A stretch of 11,888 nucleotides of DNA, from positions 640,997 to 652,884 of the forward strand of contig MU646359.1 of the NCBI GenBank assembly GCA_026770585.1. Direction: 5' to 3'. The notes under the pieces were generated by a model, which did not search any database, was not told where the DNA came from, and saw nothing but the letters and a program-made list of their open reading frames with translations. Positions within the stretch are counted from its first letter, which is position 1; each line of letters starts with the position of its first letter. Position numbers and translations under genes: made by a program. The DNA is from Baffinella frigidus (lineage: Eukaryota; Cryptophyceae; Cryptomonadales; Baffinellaceae). Shown piece after piece: positions 1 through 6,746 of this stretch.

Positions 1-136
1 TTCTCCACTGTTACTCCTTAAGTTAACAGAGGTTCCACTTTTGCTTTGAGACGTTCCACTCTCGACTTTTGTCTCGGTGGGCCGCGCTCTTTGGGGCTGC
101 GCATCAAGACAACCCCAAACCCGAAACCTCAAACCG

Positions 137-278
137 TACCACCAACCCTCACAACTTGGGCAAATCGAAAAAGTCAAAAACACCAAATCCCCTTGGAGGC
201 CGTCGGAATCCGACGGCCTCCAAGGGGATTTTGGGGGCCATTTCCCCCGATTTGCCCAGGCTGTGAGGGTTGGTGGTA
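137..278. repeat. Foldback element A with a perfect internal palindrome
   Basis: Outer arms ACCACCAACCCTCACA… (from 138) and …TGTGAGGGTTGGTGGT (to 277) are complementary, as are GGGCAAATCG and CGATTTGCCC. In the middle, 186-207 and 209-230 form 22-bp arms around a single base. It lies in the partial intron left of the exon-a copies. No coding capacity is seen. Confidence 0.8.
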
Positions 279-284
279 ACCCAG

Positions 285-322
285 GTGCGCTGGGCGTTCA
301 AGGGGGCCTCGTTCCTCGACAT
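285..322 (+). pseudogene. Truncated echo of epimerase exon a
   Basis: The stretch after an AG acceptor (AACCCAG|GTGCGC) reads VRWAFKGASFLDI and matches 546-583 at all but a few bases, then diverges. It has no matching donor and runs into a stop after a further 12 codons. The copy has Asp where exon a has Asn, and Asp is the family residue. It may therefore keep an older state. It could also be an alternative acceptor-side exon, which is less likely. Confidence 0.7.
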
Positions 323-380
323 CGTTTTTTCATTTTACTACACGATCTACAAGTAAAGTTGATTCCACCCGAGAAACACG

Positions 381-511
381 CCAAAAGTGTTGGGAATTGG
401 AGCTTTTCGCCGCCGGGGTTTTAAAAATCCGTACCGCGTTAAGCCATTTAAACACTTTTAGCGCGAACGAGTGTGTGTGTGTGTGAAAAAAGGAACTTGT
501 GACCTGGCGCG
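381..511 (+). repeat. 130-bp dispersed repeat, copy 1
   Basis: The segment starting CCAAAAGTGTTGGGAATTGG and ending near CTTGTGACCTGGCGCGG aligns along its length with the reverse complement of 3667-3797. Shared blocks include TTCGCCGC, AAGCCAT, GCGAACGAGTGTGT and CTTGTGAC. A short (GT)n run is at 471-484. It lies in the intron before exon a. It is probably a non-coding mobile or dispersed repeat. Confidence 0.7.
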
Positions 512-545
512 GACCCCAACTTCTGAACCCCAAACCGGAACGCAG

Positions 546-611
546 GTGCGCGGGGCGTTCAAGGGGGCCTCGTTCCTCAACAAGATGCAGACGCCGCCCA
601 CCACCACCAAG
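546..611 (+). CDS. Epimerase exon a (first exon visible in full)
   Basis: The exon encodes 22 residues, VRGAFKGASFLNKM then QTPPTTTK, in phase 0 at both ends. The acceptor is ACGCAG and the donor AAG|GTTCCC. It corresponds to the strand of the family that ends G-x-x-Y-x-D-K. The family Asp is Asn here, while the truncated copy at 285-322 has Asp. The donor GT is the first base pair of a 15-bp minisatellite, so retention of the intron would continue in frame as VPAKN pentapeptides. The 3' limit rests on phase and on the fit to exon b. Confidence 0.75.
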
Positions 612-3600
612 GTTCCCGCCAAAAACGTTCCCGCCAAAAACGCTCCCGCCAAACGTGTTCCCGCCAAAAATGTTCCCGCTAAAAACGTTCCCGCCAAAAA
701 CACCCCCGCATGTACCTGCCAAAAACGTTCCCGCCAAAAATGTTCCAACCAAAAATGTTCCCGCCAGAATGTTCCCGCCAAAAACGTTCCCGCCAAAACA
801 GTCCGATGGGCCCCCTGCCGCTCCTATACTTTGGTAGTAACACAGACCTCCGCCCACCACCACCAAGGTCTTGCCATCCTGGAGTCAACTCAGAGGCAAA
901 TTGGACCTTTTCTTGGGTAGATTTTTAAGGGCATGTACTGGAATCGCAGGACATCCCCTTGAAAATCTACCCAAGAAAAGGTCCGATTTGCCTCAGAGTT
1001 CCCTCCTGGGTGGTTTCCCGCCTCTAAAAATGGTTTGACGCAGCCACTTGTAGATTTCATGGAAAGGCCACGGCCCGCCTCGAGTTAATCTCCATACAAG
1101 TATTAATTAATTGCTCTTGGGCAACGAAAATTACTACACGATTTGCTTATAAAAGTAATAGTAGAGCATTTGTGTAGTAAATTTCGTTACGCCAAAAGCA
1201 ATTATTTAATACTTGTATGGAGATGAGAATGGTCAGCAACCCTTATCCGGGGAAACCTATTTTTCTTTCATTTGATGGCAATGAAAATTACTGCACAATT
1301 CGCTCTTACTAGTAATATTCAAGCACTCGTGTAGTAATTTTCATTGGAATCAGATGAAAGAAAAACAAGTTTCCCCGGATAAAACCGTTGCTTGACCAGA
1401 GGCAGAAGCCCCCCACCACCACCAAGGCTTGAAACCTTAAACCCTAGACCCTCAACAGAGACCTCAGCCTCAGGGTTGATGTGCCGATTGTATGACCTAC
1501 GGGTCGCCCTACGGTAGGAGGTGGCTAGCAAATTCTTGTGGGTGTGGCCTATCTATGATAGATGGACGGTTTATGATGTACCACCACCGTTCCCGTCAAA
1601 ACTGTTCCTGCCACAAGCGAAGAGCCCCCCCCCCCCTGTCTGGGGATAAATCCCCCCTAGGAGACGTGACTTGTGTAAAGTCACTCGAACTACTCCTAGG
1701 GGGGATTTATCCCCAGACCCTGCAACTCCTAGCACCCCTCGCATGACGCATACACCCTCGGATTCCACCGTCACAAGAGCAGTTTTTGCATCTGTTGACC
1801 ACAATTTTTTTTCTCAAGAATCCGCGGTGTCAACTCTTCTCGTCTCAGGAGACGACTCCGTCTCAGTCTTGTCGTCTCAGCCGACGGCTCCGTCTCACTC
1901 CGCAGGGGCCCAGCCGCCGGCCGCGGATTTACTACACGTTTGTCACGTCCAGCCCTTATTATTACTAATATGATCAGTGGACAGTTTAGTACCGGCTTCG
2001 TCAGGGACGATGATATGTGTACTTTAAATCCGCGAAATACGTTGTTCAAAGTCACTTATTGACTTTGAGTTATTTCGAATCTGAGCAAATGTTGAGGGAA
2101 ACCGCAACGCTTCAACTAAAACTACTTTTTGAGACCGTGACTCTTTTGAAGGTGCAAGGGAATCATGTCGAAACGTTGCGTGTATTAAGTTTTGAGCATC
2201 CCCGACATAATTCAATTAAAAACGCGACGCTCCAGGTTTCACACATTTCGAGCTCAAAGTGGCCGTCAAACGTTTTCGGGCAACTTTGAATTGCGAAATC
2301 TGTATTTTGTCGACACACAGAATCCGGCCTCAACCTAGGGTGATTTCCTCAGATGTCATGCGTTGGCAGTAACAGAGGGCTCTCTCGGGTGGCAGGAGCC
2401 GCCATGCACCCCGCACCTCAAATGTCACTTTGGTGACATTTACCTCAAATGTCACTTTGGTGACATTTGACATGTAGTAACAAAGGGCTCTCTCGGGGGG
2501 CAGGAGGAGCGCTCGGTGATCAAGTTCGAGAAGGAGACCGACTCTAGAACTGGGGGTTGGTTTACGACGTTGAGAACACGTGTCCTGAAGGCCTCTCCCT
2601 CGCGCGAGGAAGAGGAGCCTCCACGCACCCCGCACCTCACATGTCAATACTTTGGTAAGTAACAAAGGGCTCTCTGAGGCTCGTCTGTCCGACCGAGGCT
2701 CGTCACCTGTCCGATCGAGGCTCACACTCTCTCGGGGGGCAGGAGGAGCGCTCGGTGATCAAGTTCGAGAAGGAGACCGACTCCGTGTACGAGGGCGTCG
2801 CGGGCGAGGTACCCCCCTCAACACTCAACACTCAACACTCAACACTCAACACTCAACACTCAACACTCAACGTCAAACCCTTTACACTACACTAAACACT
2901 ATACACTAAACCCGAAGTCCTGCACACTAAACGCTTGACCTTGGACACTAAGCCCTAAACATGAAACCCTAAACCCTGAACCCTGAACTCTGAACCCTGA
3001 ACCCTAAACCCTGAACCCTGAACCCTGAACCCTGAACCCTAAGTTCGAGAAGGAGACCGACTCCGTGTACGAGGGCGTCGCGGGCGAGGTACCCCCCCGA
3101 GCCTTGGAAATGCGATAATAAATAAATGAAAATATAATGAAAAATGCAATAATAAATAAATGAAAGGGCGTCGCGGGCGAGGTGCCCCCCCTCAGCCCCC
3201 TCACCCCTGAATAAACCCTGAGTCCTCAACCCGGAACCCGGAACCCGGAACCCGGAACCCGGAACCCGGAACCCGAAACCCGAAGAAACCCGAAACCCGA
3301 AACCCGGAACCCGAAACCCGGAACCAGAAACCACGCCTAAGTCCGTCAAGGTGATGGCAGCAACCTCGGGGCTCTAAACCCGAAATCCGAAACCCGAAAC
3401 CCGAAACCCGACTCCGTGTACGAGGGCGTCGCGGGCGAAGTACCCCCCCCTAAACCCCCTCACCCCTCACCCCTGAATGAACCCTGAGTCCTCAACCCGG
3501 AACCCGGAACCCGAAACCCGGATCCCGGAACCCGGAACCCGGAACCCGAAACCCGGAACCTGAAATCCGAAACCCGAAACCCACAACCCCAAACCCCAAA

Positions 3601-4489
3601 CCCTGGCAGGTGGTGTTCTACGACGGGGTCAAGCCGGAGCAGTCCGTGACCATCCGCAACCTCAAGGTCCCACGCCATGTCACAAGTGGCATTTTCATAC
3701 ACACTCGTTCGCAATAGATGGCTTATCCTGGTACAAATTCTTTTTTTAAAACATTGTAGCAGCGGCGAAGAGCTCCAATTCCCAACACTTTTGGGGGCGG
3801 GTCAAGCCGGAGCAGTCTGTCACCATCCGCAACCTCAAGGTGTCGAATCCCTCACCTGAATCTAAACCCTAAACCCAAACCCTAAACCCTACACCCTAAC
3901 CTGCACCCTGATCCCTAAACCCTAAACCCAAACTCCAAACCCTGCACCCTAACCTGCACCCTAAACCCTAAACCCTAAACCCTAAACCCTAAACCCTAAA
4001 CCTTAAACCCTAAACCCTAACCTGCCCCCTAAACCCTAAACCCTAAACCCTACACCCTAAACCCTAAACCCTACACCCTAACCTGCACCCTACACCCTAC
4101 ACCCTAAACCCTACACCCTTAACCCTACACCCTAAACCCTGCACCCTAAACCCTACACCCTGCACCCTACACCCTGCACCCTACATCCTGCACCCTGCAC
4201 CCCACACCCTACACCCTGCACCCTACACGCTAAACCCTAAACCCTGTGTTCCAGGGGTGGGAGGACACTGTGCTCTGGTCGCCGTACGGCAACGAGGTGC
4301 GCGCCAACTCTAAACCCCAAACCCTAGACCCTAAACCCTAAACCCTAAACCCTAAACTATAAACTATAAACCCTAAACCCTGAACCCCAAGCCCCAAACC
4401 CCACACCTTCAACCCCAAACCCTAAACCCTAAACCCTTAACCCTCACGTACACACACCGCTGAATGTCTCTCTCTATCAGGGGATGACC

Positions 4490-4542
<53 letters not shown>

Positions 4543-5240
4543 GCCCCCTCTCTCTCCCTCTCTCTCTCTCGCGCTCTCTCTCTCACACACACACGCACAC
4601 TCTCTCTCACACTCTCTCTCCCTCACACTCACACTCTCTCCCTGACTCTCTCTCTCGCTCTCGCTCTCTCACTCACACTCTCTCACTCTTTCTCTCACTC
4701 ACTCACACTCTCTCTCCCTGACTCTCTCTCTCTCGCTCTCTCTCTCTCACTCACACACTCTCTCTGACTCTCTCTCTCTCTCTCACTCCCTCTCCCTGAC
4801 TCTCTCACTCCCTCTCTCTCACTCGCTCACACACACACTCTCTCTCTCTCTCTCTCTCTCTCACTCACACACACTCTCTCTCGCTCACAGGGGATGGGCT
4901 ACAAGAACTTCGCGTGCGTGGAGTCTGTCAAGGCCGCCACCCCCGTCACCCTCGGTACAAACCCTGAAACCTAAACCCTAAACCCTAAACCTGAAAACCC
5001 AAACCCCAAACCCCAAACCCTCAACCCTCAACCCTGCACCCTCAACCCTCAACCCTCAACCCTCAACCCTGAATCCTAAGCATCCCACGAGTCAGGGGCA
5101 CCCTCGGTACAAACCCTGAAACCTGGTTCGCACCTGATGCAAGCGTTGAGGGTTCGGGATGCAGGGTCTCTCTCTCTCTCTCTCTCTCTTTCTCTCGCTC
5201 TCTCTCTCTCTCAGACCCGTCTCTCTCTCTCTCTCCCTCC

Positions 5241-5281
<41 letters not shown>

Positions 5282-5481
5282 CCCGAAACCCGAAACCTGA
5301 AACCCGAACCGGTGCGTGGAGTCTGTCAAGGCAGCCACCCCCGTCACCCTCGGTACAAACCCTGAAACCCTGCACCCTCAACCCTCAACCCTCAACCCTC
5401 AACCCTGCACCCTCAACCCTCAACCCTCAACCCTCAACCCTGCACCCTCAACCCTCAACCCTCAACCCTCAACCCTGCACC

Positions 5482-5536
<55 letters not shown>

Positions 5537-6621
5537 CCTGAATCCTAAGCATCCCAAGAGTCGGGGGCCGCGAAGTTCTTGTAGAGCGGTTGTGGGAAAA
5601 CTTGGCCAATTTCAACGAGAAATGTTTTCAGGATTTGAACCAGAAACGTTCAGATGGACCGGGGTTTCATGTCACGTCCTGGTACAAAATCTCTGAATCT
5701 CTGAAAACCTTGAAACTCCGCGAGGTTGTTGTAGCGCATCCCCCTCGCTCCTGCGCATCCTGTGTCACGTCCCCTTTCTAGTACGGTGCATCCTCTCTCC
5801 CTGACTCTCTCTCGGTCTCTCTCTCACTCTCTCTCTGACTCTCTCTGGCGTTGCCACCCTTTATCCCCTCTACGCGAGCCTCTGTACTGGAGAGCTCAAC
5901 GCGATCCGAAAGCAAAAATGCTTTCTCTGCCTTTCTACGGAAGGGCGTGTTGCTGGGCTATGTCGGGAGCATCTAAACCCTAAAGGACCTAATGGACCTA
6001 TGGAGAGCTAATAATAAGTCCTTTCTACGGAAGGGCGTGTCGCTGGGCTATGTTGGGAGCATTTAAAACCTAGGGAGCATTTAAACCCTTAAGGACCTAA
6101 AGGTGTCCTGGCATGCGTCCGCTGGATACCGCGCATCCTGACTCGTGTCCCCTCTCTACTACCGCGCATCCTGTGTCGCGTCCCTTTTCTACTGCATGTA
6201 ACCTAAGGAGGTTTTGGTCGGTCTGGCACTGTTGATACTTTTATCAAAAGGATCCGGAGTTGCTACCCGACTGGGCAGTCCTTTACTCGATTGTCATGAG
6301 TTGACTAAATGTACTGTGCATCATGTGTCGTGTCCTGAATCGTGTCCTGAATCACGTCCGCTCGGCAGCGCCCGTTTGCTGTTTATTAGCACACGCGTCT
6401 CTCTCTCCCTCTCCCTCTCTCTCTCCCTCCCTCTCTCGCTCGCTCTCTCTCTCTCTCTCTCGCTCTCTCTCTCTCTCTGACTCTCTGTCCTGACGCGCGT
6501 CCGCTCGCTACCTCCCTCCCTCTCTCTCTCTCTCTGACTCTCTCTCTCTCTCTCCCTTGCAGCGCCCGGCGAGTCGTGGTCCTCGGCCGTGTCCTTCGTC
6601 CCGGGCGCGCCCAAGGCGTAA
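546..6621 (+). CDS. Glucose-6-phosphate 1-epimerase (hexose-6-phosphate mutarotase), 3' part, six exons, 5' partial
   Basis: The enzyme interconverts the alpha and beta anomers of glucose 6-phosphate (EC 5.1.3.15 family, galactose-mutarotase-like beta-sandwich, usually cytosolic). Joining 546-611, 2743-2808, 3610-3666, 4255-4296, 4891-4954 and 6563-6621 gives 117 residues with no internal stop. The product runs in family order: a G-x-F-K-G-A-S-F-L-N-K segment (family G-L-x-G-x-x-Y-x-D-K), FEKETDSVY (family E-x-D-x-x-Y), VVFYDG, then GWEDTVLWSPYGNE (family dtVxWNPw), GMGYKNFACVESV and APGESW. The Glu of CVESV matches the family's catalytic glutamate. All introns are GT-AG, and exon phases agree (0,0,0,0,1). 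Family members are about 290-310 residues, so roughly the C-terminal 40% is here and the catalytic His region is missing. Introns are 2131, 801, 588, 594 and 1608 nt, mostly repeats. Exon calls come from homology reasoning; no transcript was available. Confidence 0.86.
613..800 (+). repeat. 15-bp minisatellite at the exon-a donor
   Basis: About twelve units of GTTCCCGCCAAAAAC follow one another, with point changes and one disrupted stretch near 705-722. The first unit contains the donor GT. Because the unit is 15 nt, the array keeps the reading frame of exon a for seven units (VPAKN). Every unit offers another ACGTTCCC or ATGTTCCC donor-like site. Confidence 0.9.
843..869 (+). repeat. Echo of the exon-a 3' end
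   Basis: The 19 bases at 851-869 are identical to 595-613, covering the last coding bases of exon a and its donor GT. The bases before them (CAGACCTC against CAGACGC) are also similar. It lies just after the 15-bp array. Confidence 0.7.
888..1000. repeat. Foldback element B
   Basis: AACTCAGAGGCAAATTGGAC… (888-926) is complementary to …GTCCGATTTGCCTCAGAGTT (962-1000), with arms of about 39 bp and one or two mismatches. The spacer is about 35 nt. No protein is encoded. Confidence 0.85.
1089..1224. repeat. Foldback element C
   Basis: CTCCATACAAGTATTAA (from 1090) pairs with TTAATACTTGTATGGAG (to 1223). Inner arms GAAAATTACTACACGA and TGTGTAGTAAATTTC also pair. The inner part resembles the inner part of element D, so C and D share a core with different outer arms. 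Confidence 0.85.
1231..1398. repeat. Foldback element D
   Basis: GGTCAGCAAC…TTATCCGGGGAAAC pairs with GTTTCCCCGGATAA…GTTGCTTGACC. Inner arms ATGAAAATTACTGCAC and GTGTAGTAATTTTCAT also pair. It lies seven bases after element C. Confidence 0.85.
1402..1427 (+). repeat. Second echo of the exon-a 3' end
   Basis: These 26 bases match 587-612 (end of exon a) with two mismatches, then diverge into CCCTAAA-like sequence. The donor position reads GC rather than GT, so it is not a working junction. Confidence 0.65.
1638..1718. repeat. Foldback element E
   Basis: GTCTGGGGATAAATCCCCCC…AGGAG (1638-1663) pairs with CTCCTAGGGGGGATTTATCC…AGAC (1693-1718). A second small hairpin, GTGACTTGTGTAAAGTCAC, is at 1666-1684. 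A run of twelve C's lies just upstream at 1625-1636. Confidence 0.85.
1719..2335. other. Intron stretch without a recognisable gene
   Basis: Only short signals are seen: CGTCTCA-rich imperfect repeats near 1840-1900, and a hairpin AAAGTCA/TGACTTT at 2049-2067. From about 1960 to 2320 the sequence is less GC-rich and not visibly repetitive, unlike the rest of the intron. A 90-codon open frame at 2017-2289 has no motif I recognise and lies inside an intron. Confidence 0.6.
2368..2742 (+). repeat. Imperfect tandem units covering the exon-b acceptor
   Basis: AGTAACA(G/A)AGGGCTCTCT occurs at 2368, 2476 and 2659. The first two run into …GGCAG|GAG acceptor-like ends. CGCACCCCGCACCTCA(A/C)ATG occurs at 2407 and 2620. 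Two identical hairpins AAATGTCAC-TTTG-GTGACATTT are at 2420-2441 and 2447-2468. In the last unit, about 55 bases with a GAGGCTCGTC repeat (2677-2731) are inserted between two CTCTCT copies. Confidence 0.75.
2504..2545 (+). pseudogene. 3'-truncated echo of exon b
   Basis: After an intact GGGGCAG acceptor the copy reads EERSVIKFEKETDS. It matches 2743-2783 exactly, then breaks off with no donor. Confidence 0.8.
2743..2808 (+). CDS. Epimerase exon b
   Basis: The exon encodes EERSVIKFEKETDSVYEG then VAGE, phase 0 at both ends. The acceptor is GGGGCAG and the donor GAG|GTACCC. It contains the family's E-x-D-x-x-Y motif. It is the only complete copy among five related pieces: 2504-2545, this one, 3041-3088, 3165-3181 and 3410-3439. 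Confidence 0.85.
2817..3040 (+). repeat. Heptamer arrays, CAACACT then CCCTGAA type
   Basis: CAACACT repeats about seven times at 2820-2868. A degenerate stretch follows, then CCCTAAA/CCCTGAA units to 3040. All units are seven bases long, the period of the plant-type telomere repeat. Confidence 0.85.
3041..3088 (+). pseudogene. 5'-truncated echo of exon b with intact donor
   Basis: 48 nt are identical to 2761-2808 (KFEKETDSVYEGVAGE) and are followed by the same GTACCCCC donor. The copy joins directly to a CCCTGAA array and has no acceptor. Confidence 0.85.
3109..3165 (+). repeat. AT-rich direct repeat
   Basis: ATGC(G/A)ATAATAAATAAATGA occurs twice, near 3109-3131 and 3142-3165. It is an AT-rich island between two echoes of exon b. 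Confidence 0.7.
3165..3181 (+). pseudogene. Short echo of the exon-b 3' end
   Basis: AGGGCGTCGCGGGCGAG|GT repeats the last 17 nt of exon b and its donor (here GTGCCC). The following 70 or so bases recur after the next echo at 3410-3439, so exon end and intron start were copied together. Confidence 0.75.
3219..3600 (+). repeat. CCCGGAA/CCCGAAA heptamer arrays
   Basis: Runs of AACCCGG and AACCCGA heptamers fill 3227-3330, 3376-3409 and 3496-3600, interrupted by the exon-b echo at 3410-3439. The variant is specific to this intron; the next introns use CCCTAAA and CCCTCAA. Confidence 0.9.
3410..3439 (+). pseudogene. Echo of the exon-b 3' end with a synonymous change
   Basis: Reads DSVYEGVAGE with GAG changed to GAA in the last codon, followed by donor GTACCCC. 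It joins directly to a CCCGAAA array on the left. Confidence 0.8.
3610..3666 (+). CDS. Epimerase exon c
   Basis: The exon encodes VVFYDGVKPEQSVTIRNLK (19 residues), phase 0 at both ends, with acceptor TGGCAG and donor AAG|GTCCCA. It matches the 'vvvyDg…v.i.n' strand before the W-x-D-T-V-x-W motif. The donor coincides with the edge of a 131-bp repeat, and a 5'-truncated copy of the exon lies just beyond it at 3799-3839. Confidence 0.85.
3667..3798 (-). repeat. 130-bp dispersed repeat, copy 2 (inverted relative to copy 1)
   Basis: The reverse complement aligns with 381-511 throughout. It sits exactly between exon c (ending 3666) and a 5'-truncated exon-c copy (starting 3799). The exon-c donor GTCCCA is at its edge. 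Confidence 0.75.
3799..3839 (+). pseudogene. 5'-truncated echo of exon c with intact donor
   Basis: Reads (G)VKPEQSVTIRNLK like 3626-3666. The two differences (TCC to TCT, GTG to GTC) are both synonymous. The donor is AAG|GTGTCG. It lacks the VVFYDG codons and an acceptor. Confidence 0.8.
3861..4247 (+). repeat. Interstitial telomere-like array, CCCTAAA with CCCTACA/CCCTGCA
   Basis: Dozens of heptamers with perfect CCCTAAA runs (for example 3957-4008) and CCCTACA/CCCTGCA variants fill the intron up to the exon-d acceptor. Confidence 0.95.
4255..4296 (+). CDS. Epimerase exon d (42-nt exon)
   Basis: The exon encodes GWEDTVLWSPYGNE, phase 0 at both ends. The acceptor is TGTTCCAG and the donor GAG|GTGCGC. 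This is the most recognisable family motif (dtVvWNPw-like). It is flanked on both sides by CCCTAAA arrays and is the one internal exon for which I find no echo. Confidence 0.9.
4304..4445 (+). repeat. CCCTAAA-type array after exon d
   Basis: Heptamers CCCTAAA with degenerate members begin eight bases after the exon-d donor. Confidence 0.9.
4466..4890 (+). repeat. (TC)n/(CA)-rich low-complexity tract before exon e
   Basis: Nearly uninterrupted CT dinucleotides with CACTCACA interruptions end at the exon-e acceptor. A CAG|GGGATG at 4478-4486 copies the acceptor and first codons of exon e at the left edge of the tract. Confidence 0.95.
4891..4954 (+). CDS. Epimerase exon e, carries the catalytic-Glu motif
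   Basis: The exon encodes GMGYKNFACVESV then KAATPVTL plus the first base of an Ala codon. The acceptor is TCACAG and the donor CTCG|GTACAA (phase 1). The Glu in CVESV aligns with the conserved catalytic Glu of this epimerase family. The acceptor sits directly after a (TC)n-rich tract of about 400 nt. Confidence 0.9.
4966..5072 (+). repeat. CCCTAAA/CCCTCAA heptamer array
   Basis: The array starts with CCCTAAA and changes to CCCTCAA. It ends at GAATCCTAAGCATCCCA, a block that recurs at 5540-5556. Confidence 0.9.
5097..5125 (+). pseudogene. Echo of the exon-e donor junction
   Basis: CACCCTCG|GTACAAACCCTGAAACCT repeats the end of exon e and the first intron bases (4946-4972). Confidence 0.75.
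5166..5277 (+). repeat. (TC)n microsatellite
   Basis: CT dinucleotides with a few interruptions, followed by CCCGAAA heptamers at 5281-5307. Confidence 0.95.
5312..5352 (+). pseudogene. 5'-truncated echo of exon e with intact donor
   Basis: Reads CVESVKAATPVTL in the exon-e frame with one synonymous change (GCC to GCA), then the same CTCG|GTACAAACCCTGAAACC junction. The catalytic-Glu codon is present in this copy. Confidence 0.85.
5368..5535 (+). repeat. Heptamer array with 35-bp higher-order unit
   Basis: CCCTGCA followed by four CCCTCAA makes a 35-bp unit. CCCTGCA recurs at about 5368, 5403, 5438 and 5473, then CCCTCAA alone continues. Confidence 0.9.
5569..5584 (-). repeat. Inverted 16-bp fragment of exon e
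   Basis: CGCGAAGTTCTTGTAG is the exact reverse complement of 4899-4914 in exon e. It directly follows the second GAATCCTAAGCATCCCA block. Confidence 0.6.
5585..6396 (+). repeat. Intron part with direct duplications, no gene
   Basis: CTTTCTACGGAAGGGCGTGT starts copies at 5931 and 6021 (period 90, about 60 bp alike, ending GGGAGCAT(C/T)TAAA). GCGCATCCTGTGTC-type units recur at 5752, 6131 and 6164, with a relative near 6316. (TC)n is at about 5791-5845. Confidence 0.75.
6397..6558 (+). repeat. (TC)n tract before the terminal exon
   Basis: CT dinucleotides with a 30-base interruption at 6484-6512 lead up to the exon-f acceptor, as at exon e. Confidence 0.95.
6563..6621 (+). CDS. Epimerase terminal exon f with stop codon
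   Basis: After the acceptor CCTTGCAG the exon completes the split Ala codon (g|cg) and encodes PGESWSSAVSFVPGAPKA followed by TAA at 6619-6621. 'PGE.W' is the usual end of the last family strand. A pyrimidine tract directly precedes the acceptor. The stop codon abuts a downstream minisatellite. Confidence 0.9.
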
Positions 6622-6746
6622 ACGGCTCCAAGCCCAACAAACGGCTCCAAGCCCAACAAATGGCTCCAAGAAACGGCTCCAAGTCATAAATGGCTCCAAG
6701 CCCAAGAAATGGCTCCAAGCCCTAAACGGCTCCAAGGCCTAAATGG
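6620..6746 (+). repeat. 17-19-bp minisatellite at the stop codon / 3' UTR
   Basis: Units AAACGGCTCCAAGCCCAAC (19 bp, shortened to 13-17 in some) begin inside the TAA stop codon, and seven or eight follow. Later units alternate AAACGG and AAATGG. Confidence 0.9.

Noticed and set aside
330-866. 178-codon open frame on the - strand (GNVFGGN repeats)
   Set aside because: It is the antisense of the same 15-bp minisatellite plus exon a; glycine-rich repeats follow from the array.
471-920. Long open frame on the + strand over exon a
   Set aside because: Only 546-611 matches the epimerase family; the rest is a 15-bp minisatellite whose length keeps frames open.
2017-2289. 90-codon open frame in the least repetitive part of the first intron
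   Set aside because: No recognised motif, lies on the same strand inside an intron, and length is within chance for that composition.
5063-5347. Arg/Glu-rich open frame on the - strand
   Set aside because: Translation of (GA)n microsatellite; no other protein feature. The same holds for 6321-6735 on the - strand.
5137-5696. Overlapping Ser-Leu and NPQPSTL-rich open frames
   Set aside because: They translate (TC)n and CCCTCAA arrays; only short pieces match exon e.
6364-6373. GCAGCGCCCG resembling the exon-f acceptor
   Set aside because: Only ten bases match, too short to call an echo.
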